NCBI GenBank assembly: GCA_018287875.1 | Contig: JAGVVL010000001.1 | Span: 3,720,001 to 3,784,000, forward strand | Direction: 5' to 3' | Length of the DNA: 64,000 nucleotides | Source of the DNA: Nigrospora sphaerica | Lineage: Eukaryota; Ascomycota; Sordariomycetes; Amphisphaeriales; Apiosporaceae | Shown: positions 11,701 through 22,751 of the stretch, in pieces | Layout: each line of letters begins with the position of its first letter | Position numbering within the stretch: position 1 is the stretch's first letter | The notes under the pieces: generated by a model | Databases searched by the model: none | What the model saw: only the letters and a program-made list of their open reading frames with translations | Told to the model about the DNA's origin: nothing | Translations under genes and position numbers: made by a program

Positions 11701-13854
11701 TACCGTCGGCTGGAAAGGCACAACCCTTCGGGGCAAAGATGCACGAGCCTGGCAACGGCGAGGCGTGGGCAAGCACGTCGGCGTTCCGTGCTCTGGAAAA
11801 CGAGGTACCACACGGCAACGAAGACGGGTGCCCTATTGTGTGCTCGCTCTCGCGCCCAAGGGAGGGGCCTTCGGGCGGGGGGGGAATTGGGGGACCCGCC
11901 AACCCACGCGTGGTACGTTCGAATAGGCGCTGGGCGTGGGGCAGGGCTTGTCCCCGTTCTCCCTTTTCCTGCTAGCCGTTCCGGGCAGCCCCATACGCCC
12001 AGGCCGACGGCGGGTTTTTTTTATCGCGCTCTATCTCCGCCAGGGGTTGTGCCCTCTGGGAGAACAAGCTGACTCGCCCTTGGACCAGCAGAAGCTGACA
12101 CAGGGGAGGGGCCACTGTCGGCAGCCGTAGCTCTCTCAGGAACCCGTGATGGCGGGATCGGCTTCCCAGGAGATGCCTGCTCCCCAATGAGGCCGCAAAG
12201 GCCTGGGGCGTCTGGTGGAATCTGACACCCACGGCTAGTCCCCTGTCATCTTGCCCATAGGAAACCACCCTTAATGGGCCGAGCCGAAGCTGGCCCCCCT
12301 AAGAGGGCACTAAACCACGCCAGCGGCGCCGTTGCGTGGATGTCCTCCCTGTACAACAACTACTAATTTGTAGTGGTACAGGTAGCCCGTACGGACGAGA
12401 CCAGTTTGCCTTTGCAGGTACGGGAGGATCCATCTCGCATAAGGCCTATGCTATTCTACGATGTATCCTCACCCCATTCGCCTCCCCCCCAAAGAAACCG
12501 TGTCCACTTGTGGCCGCGACGTACGTCGATGCGTCTCTCCTGCAAGAGCGAGCCATCCACGGTCCTGTACGCGTCGTCCAGGCATGCAGGACGTGTGGTC
12601 TCCAGTCTGTCCGACGGGGGCGCGTCGAGCCAACAGGCCCCTCGCCTAAAGGGGGGGGACGCGCATTGCATGGCCATGCGCCCCAGCCAGAGAGAGTCTG
12701 GTCGACCTCGTTGCGACCTCGTGATGTCTCCGTCGTCACCGAGGCAAGTCCGCAAGGGAGGGGGAAACAGGCTTGCGTCGTTCGACCGGAGGCCGGCAGG
12801 CAGAGTGACCTCACCGATGGGGTGGCAAGCCACGGATGCTTGGACAAGTGGCTAAGGAGGTAGCCATTGCCGACCCTCCTGCTCACATGGAAGTCCGGCA
12901 CCGCCATCGCCGCCATCACCGCCTATGACCGGTTGCGGGCCCCACATTTAAGCACGATGGTCGCTGTGGCTGAGCTCGACTGCCGAACTGCCAATGCAGG
13001 GGGAGAGTACCGTACATGGGCATCCCCACGTTGAAAATCTTGCCATCAGGCCCGTGGCCGCCCCCAATCGACGTATGTACCCTTGCCTTTGACCCCGCGG
13101 GCTGCCTCTTTCTCGCCCGGGCCAACAAACATGTCACTTCTGACATGCCTCCGAAGCTTGCCATTCCCGGTTATCTTTTGCCAGTTGTCCAAACCCTCCT
13201 CCCCGCCCGCCGCCGCCTCGCAAGTGAGGCGATCGCAGATACTCGTTACGGCTTAGCTCCGGGCTGGGGGCGGGATGTTTCCACGGCATGACAACCTTGC
13301 CCAGCTGAAAACAGAGATCGGAGCCTACGCCGATCCCGTCCGCCCAGCGGGCCGGCATGGGTTTTTGGTGGCCCTCGAGTATGTGTGTACCTGGAGAGAA
13401 GCCCACCCCCCATTCCGCGTGTGTACTCTATCTATCTCCATGCAAGTCGGCGCCGCCCCCCCTTCCCCTGACGACGTGTCAACCGTCGTGCCCGGGCACG
13501 CAGACAAGGAAAAAACAAGCAAGGCAAACCACCACCCCAAAGAAAGAAGAAAGAAAGCACGGCGTGTTTCCTCCCCTTCAGGCGGCGGCCCTCCTCGTCC
13601 GTGTCAGCCTTTGAGTCATAGTAACGATGCCCGAAGGCCGCATCGTTGGGGTTTGCCCCCTGTCCCCCCTCCCCATCAGGTGAAGCGTGGCCGGGGCAAA
13701 AAAAGCAACCCGTCGGGCGTCCCGCCCACCGCCCGCGCGCCCCCCCAGCCCGGTCGGCCGACGCCGTGCACGCCCTCTCGGCTGCCCAGCGCAGAAACAA
13801 CACCCCCCCTTCCCCCAATCCACGGATGACGAAATGTCGGGTTCTTGGGGAAAG

Positions 13855-13887
13855 CCTCCTCCTCCTCCTCCTCCTCCTCCTCCTCCC
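13855..13887. repeat. (CCT)11 microsatellite
   Basis: An uninterrupted CCT trinucleotide run of 33 bp in intergenic DNA. On the minus strand it creates a poly-Glu string inside a long open frame, which is one reason I do not believe that frame is a gene. Confidence 0.9.
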
Positions 13888-14596
13888 TTTTCTCCTCGGG
13901 AACAAAAAGAAAAGGACTGCCGGTAAACCGGCGGGGGGAAAGGTGGAAAAGCACAGATGGCTCGGGTATCCACGCGGTTTTTTGGGGTAGCGGAACCCAA
14001 CGGTTCTTTGGGGGCATCTCGGTCCCTGCTGGGCTCGGAGGCCGCCTGTTTCCCACCCAGCCTGGTGCCCCCGTGTGCAATTCGCTACGGCGCCTCGACA
14101 GAGACGGCCTTGCGTCTCTCGGCTTCTTGCTACGGCGACTAAGCTTGTCCGCAGGCAGTGCAGAGGGCAGAAGGGGTGGAGGGGCGCTGTTGGCTGGCCG
14201 TCGGAGATGTCGCATGGAGTCCAGCAGCGAGTGGGTGATGGGAGAAACAGAAAGCGGCGCACCCCCTGGGAACACTTCGCCTCCCATATCTCTGGCAACC
14301 TGTCTTGCAACTGGTTCCAACCAGCAGTGGCGGTCACGTGCCGCCATGAGGACTCTCGCGGCCGGCCGGCTACTGTGTCCGGTTCCCATGGTATCGAGTG
14401 CTTTGATTGATATTGTGCGCTTTGATTGAATGCCTGTGACTTTGAATGCCATCGATCCCGCTGGCTCTTGCAAGCGTCGCTTCTATAACCCATCCTGTCA
14501 CATCGCCGTCTCCCATGTCAACGACCTGTCTTCCCGCGCTACCATCCGAGTCCTCGCCGTGGTGTTCCGGCCGTGGCCAGTCCTCCACTTTCCACT

Positions 14597-16014
14597 TCAC
14601 TGGTCCTCCGGTATCGCCGTTTTCTTGGCCCTTTTCATTTCCTCCCTGGCCTTAAACTTAATGAACTCGATTTCAATATCGTAGCTGTAAAAGAACTCCC
14701 GCACAGACTTGCTGAAACTGTGCTCCTTCCTCGAGTAGAGTCCCTCTCCCCAAAGCTCCTCTGCTTTAAGTCTGTTCTGATCGCCGAGCCCGGGCAGGTC
14801 GTTAGAGAGGTACTGGACCATGTGAATGTGCTTCTTCAGGACCTTTGTGTATACATCAAGTCTTGGTTCGACAATCTCTCTACTGCGTACACCGTTAAAG
14901 AGCTGGAAGAGGGCCGCCGCCTCCTCGATGGCAAGCACTGCGTCTTGGGCATGCGAGGGCATGACGGTGTGAGCGGCGTCGCCAATCAGTACGGCCCGGC
15001 CCTTGTTGAACGTTTCCAGGGGCCGTCGAACAAATAGCTTATCTTCCCTGACTTCTTCTGCACTCATCATGATGTCACCAAGCAAGGGGTGGTACTCTGA
15101 CACAATTTCTAGGACCCTTTTCTTTTCGGCACTGAACCTCCAGTCGGATGTTATAGCGCCTCCTTTCTTTGGAGCACTGGTGTTCTGGCCAGACGTCTGG
15201 GAGCCTCCTGGCTGGGCGGGGTGCCGTAAAACAATATCCAAGACCTTGCCACTCTTGCAGCGACAGGTCATCATGTAGAAATCTGTGCGGATGTCGAAGG
15301 CTGCCCAGAAGCCAGACTTGTCGTGGTCAAATAGGGGCCCGAGAGTACTGTGCTGTGAGAACTTGTACATGGGAATTGAAAGCCGATACGTCGACCAGCC
15401 TACGTCCATGAGTGGTGGCGGTCTCTCGTCAATGATGTTCTCGATGAATCTGGACCTGATTCCGTTGGAAACCACGATCAGGTCCTTCGTCATTTTTGTC
15501 CCATTTCCCAATGCGATTTCTCCTTTCTCACAATCGATCGATATTACGATCCTGCCCTGTTGAAGTTTGGCTGGAATACCAGGCTGGTGGTTGTTGTCCC
15601 CGGCTGCCATGTATCTCAAATGATTGTGCAGGTCAGCCGGATGGTACGATGCCATCCTGGCTCCAAAGTCGGCCGCAAAACCATCGAAGTCCTCCGTCAG
15701 GACGGGCTCGAGGGTTTTGGCATCGGCGAGACGCACCGACAGAATCTCGGTGGCCCTAGCAGCCGTGGTATCAAAGCCCCAGGACCTTAGTATCCGGGCG
15801 CCGTTGGGCGTGATGGTGATGGCGGACCCGTGCTTGACTTTTGCGGCCGACATTTCGAAGATCTTGTCCCGGAAACAGAGGTGAGCCCACGTCGCGCAAA
15901 TGACGAAACCAACGATCCAGCACATACCTCCACCTCGGCGCCTGCACGACGCAGGGCAACGGCAGCACTCAGGCCGGCGATGCCTGCGCCTACGATGCCG
16001 ACCTGCAGTGGCAT
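14597..16014 (-). CDS. FAD-dependent aromatic monooxygenase (salicylate hydroxylase-like)
   Basis: A class A flavoprotein monooxygenase of the UbiH/salicylate-hydroxylase type, about 450 aa, using FAD and NAD(P)H to hydroxylate an unknown, probably aromatic substrate. Two coding exons fit: 16014-15928 and 15862-14597, joined by a 65-nt intron with a GTATGT donor and ACAAG acceptor. The splice gives the continuous Rossmann segment VGIVGAGIAGLSAAVALRRAG followed by VEIFEM. The first in-frame ATG (MPLQVGIV) is used; codons further upstream lack an ATG. The second FAD motif reads GDAAHTVMPSHAQDA, where the family normally has a Gly-Gln-Gly; the middle DG motif reads SNGIRSRF with Asn in place of Asp. 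The fold is therefore clear but two conserved positions differ from textbook enzymes. An alternating CTGCCG tract lies about 280 bp upstream of the start. Confidence 0.88.
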
Positions 16015-17061
16015 TCTCCGGAAGAGCCGGGACAAAAGCTGCAAATAATATATCAGACGACTGAAAGGCAGGAGTTAACGAACGCCCGGCGGCCCAAAAT
16101 TGTAAGTGGTATTTGAGGTTGGTCTTGGGATCGTAATCGTAATGGAGCTAAGGAGGCAACGGAGCAGAATGGCGAGGCGAAGGTCAAGATCAAAAGGCAG
16201 TTTCTGACTCTTGGCCGGGATCGTGCGAACCGGAAGAGACGACACACACCTTGGGGAATAGCTGGGAAGGTTTGACGGGCGGCGACTGCCACGGCTGCTG
16301 CCGCTGCCGCTGTCGCTGCCGCTGCCGCTGCCGCCGACGCTGCGGTTGCCGTTGCCGTCATTTCCGTTACCATCTCGATCGTGAAAACTCCCAGTATGTC
16401 GGCAAGCGTCGGTGGCCTTCTGCCCGGCGCTCCTTTCACCCCCTCCTGTGCCGAGCTTGCTCGTCCCCTTCCCCCTTGTAGCCGACCGGCCCGAACAACG
16501 TAGTTGTAGTCGCCCGAGAGTCTCTTGCCCTTTTCCAATGCCACCGTCCGCGTGAATGTGGGGAAATAGAGATCGCGCCTTACTTTCTTCTACCTCAACA
16601 GCGCCGCTCTGTGCTCAGGAGCCTTAAGACTACATGGGATGCACCTCACGGCCGTTACGCAACCTACTCCCCATCACCCCTAGAGTACCAGGCCTGGCGT
16701 CCACACCAACAACATCGGCTGGAACAACCCAGTACCTAAGTAGGTAGGTAATTACGTACTTGCCTACTCCTTCAACTACCCCGCCTTCACAGGCTTGTGT
16801 GGTTACGTCGGTTGAATAAAAGGAGACGTAAGGAGACAGCCAGTAATCTCCCGTCAATCATGAACAGACCGCCCTGCCTGGCGTGGCCGCTCCTCGATAA
16901 GCCCCCGCGTGCACCCGTAGTTCGGTGGCAAGATGGCGATTTGCGTGTAAGCAGGCAGAATGCCTACGGTTTGTTATTTTCGAGACGGCTATGTACCCCG
17001 AACAGAATGATGCTTCGTCTTCTGTCCGACCGGCCCGACCGACCCAAAACCAACGACCCAT
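16015..17061. other. Intergenic between monooxygenase and OPT transporter
   Basis: This contains the promoter side of the monooxygenase and the 3' flank of the OPT gene. It holds an AT-rich TATA-like segment around 16046-16056, a CTG/CCG-rich tract (16293-16360), and TAGGTAGGTA-type sequence at 16733-16761. The only sizeable open frame on the minus strand is dominated by a poly-Ala string from the trinucleotide tract, so I do not call it. Confidence 0.6.
16293..16360. repeat. Imperfect CTG/CCG trinucleotide tract
   Basis: A run of CTGCCG-type hexamers with a few interruptions, upstream of the monooxygenase start. It reads as poly-Ala on the minus strand. It is probably a simple non-coding or leader repeat. 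Confidence 0.8.
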
Positions 17062-19819
17062 TTACCAGACTTTCGGCCCAAAGGTATCCCCTGGCGGCAG
17101 TACCACCTGAATCGCCTTGTTCTTGTAGTCCATGGTGCTCGTGACCACGTCGTTTCCCACCAGGAGGGGGCCCTATGTCGTGGAGGGTGAAGGCAAAAAA
17201 GATGAACATTGTGGCCAAAGCGAGCCCGAGGTCCAGCCCGGAAGATGTCAGGAAGTTCAGCCTGCTCCACCAGCGGAAATGCCGTTTCTTGATCCAGTAT
17301 TGGAAAACGAAACCGACGACGCCCCAGGACAGGTAGTTGAGCGGCGTCGCCGGGGGGATGCTTCCGGCACCCCCAAAGATGAGAGGCGCCATGAGGTATT
17401 TCAGCGGTGATTTGGGCCACCTCTTCACCGCGTAGTGGATGATGATGGGCGTGACGGCTCCAATGACGAAAAAGCTGAAGAGGCCCGAATAGATTTGTCC
17501 GGGGGAGAAGATCCTGGCAGGGCCGATGAGGCCCCAAATTACCGAGGCTGCTCACACACGTCAGAATCGCCAAGTGTGGAGATTACTACTTCTACCCGCC
17601 GGCCGACTCACCTGAGAAGAAAACTCGGCCGCCTGGACACGTGAAGTGCTCCCGCTGGGTGACCTCGCAGACGCCATCAATATTTTTGAGCGCAAAATTG
17701 AGGACGAAGATCTGTATAAAACATGAGAAGGTCGTGGCCACCACCTGGCACATGAACATGGTTCGAGGTGGAATCTTCATGTAGTGGCCGAACTTGAGAT
17801 CGGCAACAAAGCCCAGAGCCTGTGACATCGTGATGTATCCAAACGTCTTAAACCTGAGAAAGTGAGTTAGCCGGTCCGCAGCAGATCTCAGCACCCGGAG
17901 GACTCACAGCATGAGAGCGAGGGGCCTTCCGGGCTGGATATATCCATAGATGAACTCGGTAAGGACATTCAGACCGATCTGGTGGTTTGTTACGGCCTCG
18001 ATAATACCGATGGGCAGAGAAAACACGAATGAGATGCCCACGGCCAGCAAAAAGGCCCACCACGAGAGGTTGGTGGGGTAGGCAAGAATGGTGAAGAAGC
18101 CCAGTGCAAGGCACTGCAGGCGCGTCAGTTTCGTTGTGCATTCGGGCACGTGCCAATGACCTACAATCACGAAGAGACCGGTGTACCACGACGTCGGCGC
18201 CTCTTTGTACTTTCGCATGAGTTTCATGTGAATATCTGGCTTCTCGGTCGTGCTGCTCTTGTACTGCCGCCAGATGGTCTTCCTGTGGTTTAAATAGGTG
18301 TACACTACCAATGCCGTTATGGCCGCGAACGAAAGACCATATGACAGGGCAAAGGTCGTGCTGCACGCGTATAAGCCTAGGAAGGAGTTGCGGGCTTGGG
18401 TTCTTCTTTACCTCAAGAACAGAGGAGAGTAGGCTTTGTAGGCTTCCTCATCGAGGGTGATGTCCGGGGTGAGAATCCTGGTGGTGTTGTAAGTAGCACC
18501 CGTGTTGTCGTAGGTTGCGGCATCGCTCATCGGCAGGTACGGCGCATACCATGCCCCCGTATAGTGCAGAATTGACGAAGCGCCGAGATAGAATACGACA
18601 ACACCGATGAGGGTATTGGCAATGGCATGCCTAGGGAGACAGGTCAGCCAGGAGCCTCCATGTTCAAAGGGGGGCAGCCGACATACCAAGGCGGGATCAG
18701 GGGCGAGCCGATATATCCTGCGATCTGCGTCCAGTCAAACGTGATGGGCAGGAGGGACAGTCCTGTGGAACCTCCAAACAGCTGGTTCACGACCGGGTTA
18801 TCCGGCGCCAACCAGGTGGGAAATGCGAAAATGCTGAGGAACTGAGCGAAGAAGCCCGGGATGAAGTAATAAAGAAAGGAAGCAAGCGTGACCAAGCCAA
18901 ACCACCTGTACCTCGGCATCCGGCCTCCCACGACGGTGGGATCCGGCGGCGCGGGGGCCTCGTGCATCGCGTTCATCAGTGCCACGGCAACGAGGTTCCC
19001 CGGCCAGATCATCGATGCAGGGTAAACTACGTGGTTGTCAGCGGGCCCGGACGTCAAAGGAACGGGTGCCCTTCTTCACGTACCGAGGAAGTGTCGCATG
19101 GTGCCGGCAATGCCGTAGCCCAGCGACTGCGTCGATACGGTCAACAAAAGCTGGAACAGCATGCCGAAGTCCTGCTTGTAGAAGACCATCTGGGCGAGGA
19201 TAATGTCGGTGGCATACGCCACGGAGAAGGACACATTGGCCATGACGACGATAACGGTGTGCTCCTTGACATTGAAAGGGCCGGGGTTGAGGTTCCACCG
19301 GATGCCGAGGAAGCTGTATTGCTTCTGGGGCATGATCTTCTCCCAGGCCCGACCCATGGGCCACGCGATGATCTGGGCAATGAGCGAGCCGAGCTTGATC
19401 GAGGGCTGCCTCAGCGAGAACAAGGTGTTCATGGAGGCGCCCAAAACGACCAAGGTCAGACCAATCGACCAGGCGCGCACCGTGTTGCACGGGAGGTCCT
19501 CGTCGTAGTTGCGCACCGAGGCCCGGACCTCGGGATAAGGCGAGTTTTCGGGCTCGTCGGCGGCGGCGAGGCGGGCGGCCTCGGCCAGGTGAGCCGAGTC
19601 CTGGGAGGCGGCCCGCTGCGCCGCTAGGTCATCGAGATCCGGCAGGTTGGGATCCAGGAGGAGTTCAAACTCCTCGCCCTCCTCGTACGGCGCGCTGCTG
19701 TGAGCCGTCGCGTCGCCCCATTCCTCGAGCTGGCGCTTCAGCGTGTCGGTCTCGGCATCGTCGCTCCGATGCCAGGCGGCGGCGTTGACCGGCTCGGCGC
19801 CCGACGAATTCCCGTTCAT
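17062..19819 (-). CDS. Oligopeptide transporter, OPT family (apparent 1-nt frameshift in last exon)
   Basis: A proton-coupled plasma-membrane transporter for small peptides, about 824 aa when read across the frameshift. Six exons fit: 19819-19084, 19026-18687, 18630-18412, 18360-17908, 17853-17612 and 17547-17062. Introns are 51-64 nt with GTACGT, GTATGT, GTAAAG, GTGAGT and GTGAGT donors, and joins restore conserved text such as SPLFLSTTFALSYG. OPT signatures are SPYPEVR in exon 1, LNPGPFN (NPG motif), and KIPPRTMF in exon 5, with many hydrophobic helices. The acidic N-terminus (residues 1-110) is cytoplasmic-looking. In the last exon the frame through FIFFAFTLHDIG does not continue into the expected C-terminus; the conserved ending GNDVV...TFGPKVW and its stop at 17062 lie in another frame. 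Exon lengths sum to 3n+1, which means one extra base, most simply in the C/G run at 17165-17171. An upstream ATG at 19861 would add 14 residues. Confidence 0.92.
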
Positions 19820-20637
19820 GACGGTGCTGAAGAGACGGACTTCCACCACAAAAATTACCAATGATTCGGATGACGTTTACGACCTCGTGACCATACTGTC
19901 GAACGACCAGGACGCGCACCACGGAAGATCAAGACAGCGACGCCGAAGCAGACGGCAGGTTCGGGCGGAGCCGTAAGAAGTAAAACGCCCAACCGCCCGC
20001 GTGAGCCGGAAACCAAAGTGCGCCAACGGCTCTGAGAACTTATCACTGAAGTAGTACGTCGTAGAGCAAAAGGATTGCTGATGGTGGGTGCGGTGTGAAA
20101 AGGAGCTGAAACGTGTTCAGAGAGCACAGTCAGCAGTTGAAAGATGCGCAGCACCGGGCCGCCGTCGCATGCAGAATTAGGCGATGAACGACAACGGACG
20201 ATATTAGTTAAGTATACTCAGGAGTGGACGTGGCGCTTTCGGTGTCGACTGACTCGTGCGTGTGTTGCTCTCAACTCCGAGATAAGACGAGAGTATGAGA
20301 CGGACGGGTGAAGCTCTCGATTGATGGTTTCCATTCTTGGCACTTGGACCCCTTGACCCACCCACGCGCGGCTTAGGCTCCGTTGCCACTAACTCGAAAA
20401 AGATTAGCTCGCACAGACGAAAGATACCGCGATACTTTCCCTCAACTGGGGGGCGGTTCAAATTCAGCCAGTCATTGCGAGCGTTGGCGCGCGCCTCTCG
20501 ATTACACATCGCCAGCCTGCGTCGGTCCTTGCATGCGTCTGCGCAATGTCCTGAGGGTCCGAATCGACACGTGCAGCGCCTAACACAGACGATTCTCCCT
20601 CGCGGGCACCTGCGCCCGGGATTGAAGAGGGAAGGCG
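19820..20637. other. Divergent promoter region, OPT / mitochondrial KAS
   Basis: About 820 bp separate the two divergent starts. I see no coding signal and no simple repeat. It must carry both promoters; no clear TATA box stands out. Confidence 0.6.
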
Positions 20638-22066
20638 ATGCGTCGCGTCGTCGTGACCGGCCTGGGCGCCGTCACCCCGTTGGGCGTGGGCGTCCGCCAG
20701 ACGTGGCGACGACTCGTCGAGGGCCACTGCGGCATCGTGAGCGTAGCCGACTTCGAGCCGCAGAGGAAATGGCAGGAGTTGCCGAGCACGGTGGCGGGCA
20801 TCGTCCCCAAGGGCAGTATCGAGGAGGGGCGATGGCAACCGAGTGACTGGCTGGGCCCCTCGGAGCAACGGCGGACCTCGCTCTTCGCGCAGTACGCACT
20901 GGCGTCGGCCTCGATTGCCTTGGAGGACGCCGGCTGGTCGCCACAGACGCAGGAACAGCGGGAGGCGACGGGCGTTTGCCTGGGGAGTGGCATCGGTAAC
21001 CTGGACGAGATGTACAGCACAAGCCTAGCCTACGAGAAAGACGTAAGTGCAAGAAGAGGGGGGACGGGTGTAGCCTGCCGTGATGTGCGTCGGTATATGA
21101 TCTGATGGGATTTCGCAGGGCTACAAGAAGGTCTCGCCGTTGTTTGTGCCCAAGATCTTGATCAACATGGCCGCTGGCCATATTGCTATGAAGTACGGGT
21201 TCCAGGGACCCAACCATACCGCAACGACGGCTTGCACCACGGGCGCCCACTCAGTCGGCGACGCAGGACGCTTCATTGCCTGCGGCGATGCTGATGTCAT
21301 GGTCGCGGGGGGTTCGGAAGCCTGCATTCATCCTCTGACGCTGGCGGGATTTGGTAGATCGAGGTCGCTGTCCACGGCCTTCAACCACGACCCCCGATCG
21401 AGCTGCCGCCCCTTCGACAGTCGACGTGATGGGTTCGTGGTTTCTGAGGGCGCGGCCGTCCTGGTCTTGGAGGAGCTGGAGCACGCCAAGGCCCGGGGGG
21501 CTCGCATCCACGCTGAGCTCAGGGGCTATGGCTGCAGCGGCGACGCCCACCACATGACGGCCCCCCGCGAAGATGGGTCGGGCGCCCATCTTGCGATGAA
21601 GAAGGCCCTGAGGCAGGCCGGGCTCCGCCCCCAGCAGATCGACTATATCAACGCGCATGCGACGGGCACAGCGATTGGCGACGCGGCCGAGGCCATGGCC
21701 ATCCGGTCCCTCATGACCGGCGCCGAGGGGCATGACGACGAGTTCCAAGTCACCGTCAGCAGTACCAAGGGCTCATTCGGTCACCTCTTGGGAGCGGCGG
21801 GCGCGCTGGAGTCGCTGATCGCCGTTCTCTCCATCGTCGAGGTAAGTACACGCCGGAGGCATAGAAAAGCGCGAGGGGGCAGTGCACTGACACAGCCACA
21901 GAACACGGTACCTCCGACTTTGAACCTGGACGAGCCCAACGTGGCCGTCAAGTTCAACCTGGTACCCAAGGAGGCGCAGCAGAAGGAAGTCAACGCCGCG
22001 CTGACGAACAGTTTCGGCTTCGGAGGCACCAATGCTACTCTGGTGTTTTCCAAATACCGCGGTTAA
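20638..22066 (+). CDS. CEM1: Mitochondrial 3-oxoacyl-ACP synthase (KAS II/FabF type)
   Basis: The condensing enzyme of mitochondrial type II fatty acid synthesis, which adds malonyl-ACP carbons to acyl-ACP and supports lipoate formation. Three exons (20638-21042, 21119-21841, 21902-22066) encode 430 aa. Both introns are phase 0 with GTAAGT donors and CAG/ACAG acceptors. The catalytic set is complete: Cys174 in TTACTTGA, His315 in NAHATGT, Lys352 in SSTKGSFGH and His357. The N-terminus [15 protein letters not shown] matches the start of bacterial FabF, so almost no extra presequence is present at this ATG. An upstream in-frame or spliced targeting peptide was not found, although fungal CEM1 proteins act in mitochondria; the basic MRRVVV start may suffice, or a 5' exon is missing. 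The OPT gene lies divergently upstream and CBP3 follows on the same strand. Confidence 0.94.
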
Positions 22067-22751
22067 AGGTGCCTCAGCAGCCCACTCAGTCGCCGAGCCG
22101 AAGAGTGGCCAGCCTAGGGTATGGGATGCCACAAGGCGCTCAGATAGCTTGAAATACTGGGAGGGCCAGCGGCTCCCACTCCGATGCCCCATATACCTAG
22201 CCAGTTGTTCTATCCAATGTCCCCTTGACCCGTATGGGCGTGTGCGGTAAGTGGCATGTACGTACCTCGTCAGGTCGACAGGTGCGTGGAATGTTCAGTT
22301 TCAAAGAGACGGTTTGTTTTTAAGGATGCACTGTGGGGAAGAGTATCTCGGACCCAGTAGTACCTAATCGCATGAAATCAGGTCCTTGATAGAGATGGAT
22401 AGGATGGGAGGTCTGGGATAGAGCGACCGTCGCTGGGCCATCGCTTTTGGGCGAGTCCCATGGGATCTCATAAGACCCCTGCTGTCGATCCCCAGATTTT
22501 AGTGCACCCCAGCTGCGGGACCGTCGACTTAAGCACCGCCCGCGCTTGGATTTTTTTTCATAGTCGCGAAAACGGCCGGTAGCGATCAATGACGTGAAGA
22601 CCTCTATAGCCAGGGCTACCCTTACCTACACGACCGTCGCTCGTCGCACTCCCTCGGCCACACACACACACACTCTCTCGCGCAGTCGAACGCCCGCCGC
22701 TGCTTCAACCACGCTCGTACGCACGGGGGAAGAAGAGGAAAAAAAAGAACA
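22067..22751. other. Intergenic between CEM1 and CBP3
   Basis: This holds the CEM1 3' flank and the CBP3 promoter. A CA/CT-rich leader (22655-22685) and an A/G-rich stretch (22728-22750) sit directly before the CBP3 ATG. No gene is seen. Confidence 0.6.

Larger units (their letters stand above)
6334..14596. other. Gene-poor 8.3 kb stretch
   Basis: I can support no gene here. The many open frames are GC-driven, overlap in several frames, and encode low-complexity Pro/Arg/Ser-rich strings. The stretch includes the probable leader of the 5305-6333 gene (about 6334-6800), a 34-bp tandem duplication at 8711-8778, a GC palindrome rich in GCGGCCGC near 10228-10250, a TAGGTA-type motif at 10593-10607, and a (CCT)11 microsatellite at 13855-13887. 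Small species-specific genes or long non-coding RNAs cannot be excluded without transcript data. Confidence 0.55.

Noticed and set aside
13432..14493. Long minus-strand open frame (353 codons)
   Set aside because: Its composition is driven by GC-rich and (CCT)n sequence (poly-Arg, poly-Glu in overlapping frames), with no domain and no splice signals.
16053..16544. Minus-strand frame with a poly-Ala stretch upstream of the monooxygenase
   Set aside because: The Ala run is the translated CTG/CCG tract; no splice joins it to the monooxygenase.
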